Shown here: one piece after another, positions 15,461-19,714 of the stretch
How positions within the stretch are numbered: the first letter of the stretch is position 1
How the letters are laid out: each line of letters opens with the position of its first letter
DNA from: Rhizobium sp.
GTDB taxonomy: Bacteria > Pseudomonadota > Alphaproteobacteria > Rhizobiales > Rhizobiaceae
Reading direction: 5' to 3'
Length of the DNA: 19,714 bases
NCBI GenBank assembly: GCA_003527225.1
Contig: DPXQ01000061.1
Coordinates: 1-19,714, forward strand
The notes under the pieces: generated by a model
What the model was told of the DNA's origin: nothing
Seen by the model: only the letters and a program-made list of their open reading frames with translations
Database searches by the model: none
Program-made: the position numbers and the translations under genes

Positions 15461-16381
15461 ATGCTACCACTTTTTGACATGATGTTGCGGGCGCAGAACG
15501 GCATGGCCATGGATGCCATGGCGAAGCAATTCAACCTCGCCCAGGAGCAGGTGGCGCAGGCGATGGCGGCACTGACCCCGGCTTTTTCCTCAAGCCTGAA
15601 GCGCAGCACGGCCAATCCTTACGATTTCTCGGCGCTGATCAACGCCATGACATCGGGGAACTACGCGAAATATTTCGAGGACATGAGCAAGGCGTTCACG
15701 CCGCAGGGGATCGCCGACGGCAATTCGGTGCTCGAACAGCTTTTCGGATCCAAGGACGTTTCCCGCGCGGTCGCGGCGCAGGCTGCCCAATTGACCGGCA
15801 TCGGCCAGGATATCCTCAAGCAGATGCTTCCGGCCATGGCCGATACGATCATGGGTGGCCTGTTCAAGCAGACCACCGGCCAGTTTAGCGATGCGGCAAA
15901 CCCCTTCGCCAACACGCCGATGGGCTCCATGATGCAGCAATGGCTGGAAAATACCGGATTTGCACCGAAGGCCAGGCCGAAGGAACAGGTCAATCTGTTC
16001 GACAATCCGTTCACGCAGGCCATGCAGCAGATGTTCGGCGCGCAAAAGCCGAAGCCTGCGCCGGGCAGCGATAATCCATTTCTCGACAATCCCTTCGCCA
16101 AGGCATTCCAGGAGATGATGAGCGGCAATTATACCGGCTCGCCCAACGCGCCCTCGTCCTCTGCCCAGAAAGGCGCGGCGAAACCGGAATCCGGCGACGA
16201 GGCCGTTCCCGGCCTTTCCGCCATGATGAACTCCATGTTCGACAGCGGACTGGAAGTGCAGAAGAGCTATCAGAAGAGCATGGAGCAGATCTTCGACAGC
16301 TATCTGGATGCATCCGCGAAAAAACCGGCGTCAAAGCCGGGTGCGGAAGGCGAAACATCGCCCGGCGACAAAGAGGCCTGA
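15461..16381 (+). CDS. DUF937-family protein of unknown function
   Basis: This codes for 306 aa. The N-terminal region (MLPLFDMMLRAQNGMAMDAMAKQFNLAQEQVAQAMAALTPAFSSSLKR, then FGSKDVSRAVAAQAAQLTGIGQDILKQMLPAMADTIMGGL) fits the DUF937 domain, a helical domain of unknown role. The second half is low-complexity, Met/Gln/Pro/Ser-rich and contains repeated NPF units: ANPFANTPMGSMMQQWLE, DNPFTQAMQQMFG, DNPFLDNPFAKAFQEMMSG, and a related PGLSAMMNSMF. It ends in an acidic, Lys-rich tail. There is no signal peptide or membrane segment. The start ATG 15461 was chosen over an upstream ATG at 15422 because GGAGAGGG (15446-15453) is well spaced and the domain begins there. It is probably a single-gene unit with its own promoter. 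Domain name moderately sure; function unknown. Confidence 0.8.
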   Translation: MLPLFDMMLRAQNGMAMDAMAKQFNLAQEQVAQAMAALTPAFSSSLKRSTANPYDFSALINAMTSGNYAKYFEDMSKAFTPQGIADGNSVLEQLFGSKDVSRAVAAQAAQLTGIGQDILKQMLPAMADTIMGGLFKQTTGQFSDAANPFANTPMGSMMQQWLENTGFAPKARPKEQVNLFDNPFTQAMQQMFGAQKPKPAPGSDNPFLDNPFAKAFQEMMSGNYTGSPNAPSSSAQKGAAKPESGDEAVPGLSAMMNSMFDSGLEVQKSYQKSMEQIFDSYLDASAKKPASKPGAEGETSPGDKEA

Positions 16382-16561
16382 GGCGGTAGCAGAGACGCCC
16401 CCCGCCTCGCCAGGAACCGCTGTGGACGGGGCCCGAGCACCCCTCCTGGAATTTCTCCCCGTTGGCCCCGGATGCCGGAGCATCAGGGGCCAGCGGGCTT
16501 TGCGTTCAAACGGAAGGACCGCCTGCCAGGCAGCGGCGGAGAAGCTGCGGGCAAACACAAT
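16382..16561. other. Intergenic region with two hairpins after the DUF937 gene
   Basis: GAGGCGG (16380-16386, overlapping the stop codon) pairs with CCGCCTC (16402-16408). A stronger hairpin follows: TGGCCCC (16463-16469) with GGGGCCA (16486-16492) and an inner GATGC/GCATC stem closed by CGGA, twelve base pairs with one mismatch. Neither has a T-run, so they are at best Rho-assisted terminators or RNA-stabilising structures. No gene with protein-like composition is visible on either strand. Confidence 0.4.
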
Positions 16562-16596
16562 GAAAAAGCCCGGCGACAGGCGGACCGTCGCCGGGC
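16562..16596 (-). terminator. Intrinsic terminator of the DUF1127 gene
   Basis: Read on the minus strand, GCCCGGCGAC and GTCGCCGGGC (16568-16577 and 16587-16596) form a perfect 10-bp GC-rich stem with a 9-nt loop, followed at once by five T residues (16567-16563). It lies 48 nt past the DUF1127 stop. This is the strongest terminator in the window. Confidence 0.88.
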
Positions 16597-16643
16597 AAGC
16601 GGCAGGGTTAATTGGCAATCACCCTGCGGGGATGGAAGGGACT

Positions 16644-16943
16644 CTAGTCAGACTTTTCACCGCGAAGCGCACGCACCGAACGGGCGCGCGCCGTGCGCGC
16701 CAGGAGCTGCGAAGGATCGTCCGCGATGCCCGACATTCTGAGGATGCTGTCGATATCGGATCGAGAGAGGCCAATATCCTTCAGCTGAAAATCATCAAGG
16801 TCGGCAAGGCGGTTCGCAGCCCGTCGGTTTCTCATCGCGCGCCAGACGGACTCTCCTGCAGTCCAGGCGGAGAGAAGACGTGCGGACAACGTCGGCCTGG
16901 GGACTGCGATATCGAGTTCGATCATCCGTTGGTTCGTGCGCAT
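16644..16943 (-). CDS. DUF1127-domain small protein
   Basis: The protein is 99 aa. A short arginine-rich DUF1127 (YjiS-like) motif sits in the middle: WRAMRNRRAANRLADLDDFQLKDIGLSRSDIDSILRM (about residues 34-70). The flanking parts are less conserved. DUF1127 proteins in Agrobacterium and Brucella are small RNA-binding or stress-linked proteins, and some are activated by the LysR regulator VtlR. The start ATG 16941-16943 has AAGGA about 9-10 nt upstream; the frame is open a further 17 codons, and an internal ATG at 16925 is also possible. It is divergent from a VtlR/LsrB-like LysR gene, with about 200 nt of shared regulatory DNA. A strong intrinsic terminator follows. The 5' leader on this strand contains a hairpin (16983-17005). 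The longer C-terminal tail is unusual compared with the roughly 50-aa members. Confidence 0.88.
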   Translation of the reverse strand: MRTNQRMIELDIAVPRPTLSARLLSAWTAGESVWRAMRNRRAANRLADLDDFQLKDIGLSRSDIDSILRMSGIADDPSQLLARTARARSVRALRGEKSD

Positions 16944-16982
16944 GGCGGCAAGTCCTTTCAATTTCGGCACGAGTAAAGGCGG

Positions 16983-17049
16983 CCCGCTCCGCAAGTGCGG
17001 ACGGGTTCAACCAAGAACTAGAGAGACTAGATCGCCGGATCCTCCGGCA
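16983..17049. other. Two hairpins in the DUF1127/LysR divergent region
   Basis: CCCG..CGGG and TCCGC..GCGGA (16983-17005, AAGT loop on the plus strand, one bulged C) form a nine-pair stem. GCCGGA..TCCGGC (17034-17049, four-nt loop) forms another. Both would lie in the leader of the minus-strand DUF1127 transcript if its promoter is near 17060-17110, but no clear promoter is seen. A TTG-N7-CAA dyad near 17083-17095 (TTGATCAGTCCAA) fits the loose LysR box pattern T-N11-A. Confidence 0.35.
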
Positions 17050-17144
17050 TTACTGATTTACAGCCTCACAATGCTGAAAACCTATTGATCAGTCCAACGA
17101 ATGTTTCTAATAGTTATCATCAATCGAACTTATGGATGTTTCTC

Positions 17145-18098
17145 ATGTCGGCGCCCCTTGATATCGACCAGCTGCAAACCTTCATTGCGATCGTGGACAC
17201 CGGAAGCTTCACGAAAGCTGCGGGCCGCGTATTCAAGACCCAATCTGCCGTTTCCATGCAGATGCGGCGGCTCGAGGAGCGGATCGGCAAGCAGCTCTTC
17301 ATCAAGGACGGTAGAGGAAACCGGCTGACCGCCGAGGGCGACAAGCTCCTGAACTATGCGCGGCGGATCATCCGGCTCAACAGCGAGGCGATCGCTGCCT
17401 TCGACGACAATCGCCTGGAAGGCACGCTGAGAATCGGCACGCCGGACGACTACGCCGATCGCTACATGCCGGAAATCATTGGCCGCTTTGCCAAGACCCA
17501 TCCCAATGTCGAGCTCTATATCGTCTGTGAACCCTCGGTCGATCTCGCCGAGAAGATGGCACGCGGCGAGCTCGACATCGCGCTTGTGACGCACAATCCG
17601 CGCGCGCGTAGCTCCGACGTGGTGCGCACCGAACCGCTGTGCTGGGTCACCTCGGCGAACCATCCGCTGCGCGACGACGCGCCGGTGCCGCTCGCAGTCG
17701 GGCGTCGGGACTGCAACTGGCGCCAGCTCGCATGTTCGGCGCTGGACGCGGACGGGCGCGATTATCAGATCCTGTTCACGAGCTGGTCCTCGACCGTGGT
17801 CGCCGCCGCCGTGCTCGCCGGAATGGCGGTATCGGTCCTGCCGGAATCGGCCCTGCGCACGGGCATGAAAGTGTTGACCCAGAATGACGGCTTTCCTCCC
17901 CTGCCGCCCGTGCAGATCGGCATCATGAAGCGTCCCGGCCTGTCTACATCGCTGACGAATGCCATCACCGATCACATTACCGCCTGCCTCGACAACATCA
18001 CGCCGGCCGCAGTCGACGACGGCCTCGATGGCGATGTGAAATCCTATCCGCGCTACTATCCGCGCCTGCGGGCAGGGCATATGATACCGGGCTGGTAA
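17145..18098 (+). CDS. LysR-family transcriptional regulator (VtlR/LsrB/LrhA-like)
   Basis: This codes for 317 aa. The N-terminal winged helix is SAPLDIDQLQTFIAIVDTGSFTKAAGRVFKTQSAVSMQMRRLEERIGKQLFIKDGRGNRLTAEG. The effector domain has LRIGTPDDYADRYMPEIIGRFAKTHPNVEL, DIALVTHNP and the CNWRQLACSALDADGRDYQILFTS / AAVLAGMAVSVLPESAL pattern typical of the LrhA/VtlR/LsrB branch. VtlR in Brucella activates the small RNA AbcR2 and DUF1127 genes; LsrB in Sinorhizobium is a redox-responsive regulator. This gene is divergent from a DUF1127 gene, but I recall lsrB itself sitting near trxB, so this is probably a paralogue. The start is uncertain: ATG 17145 matches the family N-terminus, and ATG 17136 is three residues earlier. 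Neither has a clear ribosome site. Several Cys residues occur in the effector domain. LysR call certain, subgroup moderate. Confidence 0.88.
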   Translation: MSAPLDIDQLQTFIAIVDTGSFTKAAGRVFKTQSAVSMQMRRLEERIGKQLFIKDGRGNRLTAEGDKLLNYARRIIRLNSEAIAAFDDNRLEGTLRIGTPDDYADRYMPEIIGRFAKTHPNVELYIVCEPSVDLAEKMARGELDIALVTHNPRARSSDVVRTEPLCWVTSANHPLRDDAPVPLAVGRRDCNWRQLACSALDADGRDYQILFTSWSSTVVAAAVLAGMAVSVLPESALRTGMKVLTQNDGFPPLPPVQIGIMKRPGLSTSLTNAITDHITACLDNITPAAVDDGLDGDVKSYPRYYPRLRAGHMIPGW

Positions 18099-18105
18099 AT
18101 CGGAC

Positions 18106-18145
18106 CGCCGGGAGGATCTCGGCCCTGCCCCGAAGCTCGCCGGCG
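18106..18145. terminator. Possible bidirectional terminator between convergent genes
   Basis: CGCCGG (18106-18111) pairs with CCGGCG (18140-18145), and an inner TCGG (18119-18122) with CCGA (18130-18133). It fills the 54-nt gap between the convergent LysR and TetR genes. The plus-strand tail is only TTTGC, so termination would be weak or Rho-assisted. Confidence 0.35.
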
Positions 18146-18152
18146 TTTGCGG

Positions 18153-18776
18153 TTACTTGAAGAGTTGCTCGCGGACGACGGATTTCCATTCGTCCAGCAT
18201 CTGGAGCGCTGTTTTCTCGTCATGCTGCGCGGCAAGGCGCAGCATCGCACCGGTCAGGTGCATGAAGAGGATGGAGCGCGCCTCCATGCGCTCGGCGGTG
18301 CCCTCCGTTATCAGTGGCGCGGCGGCCGCGCGGAAGATCGCGGCGAGACCTTCGCTGTGCTTGCGCTGGAGTTCCATGAGGTCCCGGTCGATCATGCTCG
18401 CTGCCCAGAGCGCCATCCAGACGGGATCCTGGCGGTATACCGCGAAGTGCCAATCGATCGTATGGAAGATGGCCTCGAGGATCTCCTCTATTGAGGAAAC
18501 AGCCGCGAAGAGCTCGGTGAGCCTCGCTCGCGTGGCCTGTGTCCGCCGGTCGAAGATCGCGCGCACGACCGCCGCCTTTTCCGGAAAGAACTGGTAGAGC
18601 GATCCGATCGGAACGCCTGCCCGTGCCGCGAGATCGGTCATTCTCATGTCGACGATACCGCGCTCGACGATTAGAGCGGTTGCCGCTTCCAGGATAGCGT
18701 CGAGCCGCTGGATACTTCGTTCCTGCTGAGGTTTCTTGCGCAACTTGATACGCGCGGGATCTCCAGGCTTCGTCAT
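18153..18776 (-). CDS. TetR-family transcriptional regulator
   Basis: The protein is 207 aa. The N-terminal DNA-binding domain (about residues 20-70) reads QRLDAILEAATALIVERGIVDMRMTDLAARAGVPIGSLYQFFPEKAAVVRAIFDRR, a full TetR helix-turn-helix with the expected GVPIGSLYQFFPEK recognition helix. The C-terminal half is a helical ligand-binding/dimer domain with no recognised ligand signature. The start ATG 18776 is preferred because GGAA lies just upstream and the basic stretch IKLRKKPQQERS follows. An ATG at 18788 or an open frame to 18920 would add residues without conserved features. It converges on the LysR gene. No divergent partner gene exists; upstream on the same strand is katG, separated by 284 nt and a strong hairpin. 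Its target cannot be inferred beyond possible autoregulation. Confidence 0.88.
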   Translation of the reverse strand: MTKPGDPARIKLRKKPQQERSIQRLDAILEAATALIVERGIVDMRMTDLAARAGVPIGSLYQFFPEKAAVVRAIFDRRTQATRARLTELFAAVSSIEEILEAIFHTIDWHFAVYRQDPVWMALWAASMIDRDLMELQRKHSEGLAAIFRAAAAPLITEGTAERMEARSILFMHLTGAMLRLAAQHDEKTALQMLDEWKSVVREQLFK

Positions 18777-19060
18777 TTCCGGTTCCATGCCACAGCGTAG
18801 GCGATCGTCCCCGGCAGACCGGGAACTCGCTGAGGACGTCATAGCCGAACCCAATGCACTTTTTCCTGAAGGAAATAGATCGATTTTTCGACATCGGCAG
18901 AAATGCGCGAACCGGGGCATGAACCCCGGTTCGCGTTCAATCCCAATCGGCTTTCCGCCTATTCGGCGACTACGCCGATCGTATCAGCTTCATAGCCTTG
19001 AGCCCCGCCTTCAGGGCCACACTGTGTTTGCGCGGCCCCGAAGGAAGACGTTCAGCCAAA
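18777..19060. other. Intergenic region between katG and tetR, 284 nt, no gene
   Basis: It contains two small palindromes close to each other, TTTCC-TGAA-GGAAA (18863-18876) and TCGA-TTTT-TCGA near 18880-18892, which could be TetR operators. A perfect 12-bp hairpin (18906-18935) and a second hairpin (CCTTC-GGGCC with GGCCC-GAAGG, 19008-19044) lie towards katG. No frame here has a start, ribosome site and protein-like composition together. Confidence 0.4.
18906..18935 (-). terminator. Perfect 12-bp hairpin, likely end of the katG transcript
   Basis: CGCGAACCGGGG (18906-18917) and CCCCGGTTCGCG (18924-18935) form a perfect stem with a six-nt loop. On the minus strand the tail after it is CATTTCTGCC, a weak T-run. 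It lies about 125 nt past the katG stop. The strong stem supports a transcript end; the poor T-tract keeps this uncertain. Confidence 0.45.

Positions 19061-19714
<654 letters not shown>

Noticed and set aside
18930..19060. Possible extra small gene or remnant downstream of katG on the minus strand
   Set aside because: Short open stretches exist, but none combines a start codon, a ribosome site and recognisable sequence. They are continuations of katG out-of-frame reading.

Overview
The window looks like chromosomal DNA from an alphaproteobacterium, most likely a member of the Rhizobiaceae (Rhizobium, Agrobacterium, Ensifer or Shinella type). The DNA is GC-rich by eye. The content is typical of that group: a mannosylfructose-phosphate synthase/phosphatase pair, a plant/alphaproteobacterial-type glutamate-cysteine ligase next to rsmE, a DUF1127 gene beside a VtlR/LsrB-like LysR regulator, DUF3422 and DUF6880 proteins, and a 7-4-7 Pho box. 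I see no insertion sequence, integrase, phage gene, tRNA, rRNA or CRISPR array. This reads as core or stable accessory chromosome rather than an island.

Layout, left to right. 1-807: the C-terminal part of a LysR regulator cut by the window edge. It converges on two minus-strand genes of unknown function, DUF6880 (818-2227) and the membrane protein DUF3422 (2370-3656). 3657-4633: a 296-nt divergent gap whose right half can fold into a structured leader, then a secreted helical protein of unknown function. 4744-8491: a compact L-lactate utilisation operon, a GntR/FCD regulator followed by lutA, lutB and lutC, with translational overlaps and a palindromic operator in front. It is closed by a likely terminator. 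8624-10719: mfpsA and mfppB, the two-step route to the compatible solute mannosylfructose. 10883-11383: a Nudix hydrolase. 11391-13064: a perfect Pho box and a PiT-family phosphate transporter. 13079-15342: rsmE (16S rRNA methyltransferase) and gshA (first step of glutathione synthesis). 15461-16381: a DUF937 protein. 16644-16943 (minus): a DUF1127 small protein with a strong terminator, divergent from a LysR regulator (17145-18098). 18153-18776 (minus): a TetR regulator. 19061-19714 (minus): the C-terminal part of the catalase-peroxidase KatG, cut by the right edge.

Functional themes are lactate oxidation, osmoprotection, phosphate acquisition and redox defence (gshA, katG and an LsrB-like regulator). 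The lut and mfp blocks are real pathway operons. The other genes are neighbours with no proven joint function.

I did not find a convincing new multi-gene system. The observations most worth checking are the structured leader at 3850-3931, the perfect Pho box in front of a PiT transporter that is followed at 14 nt by rsmE, and the divergent DUF1127/LysR pair.
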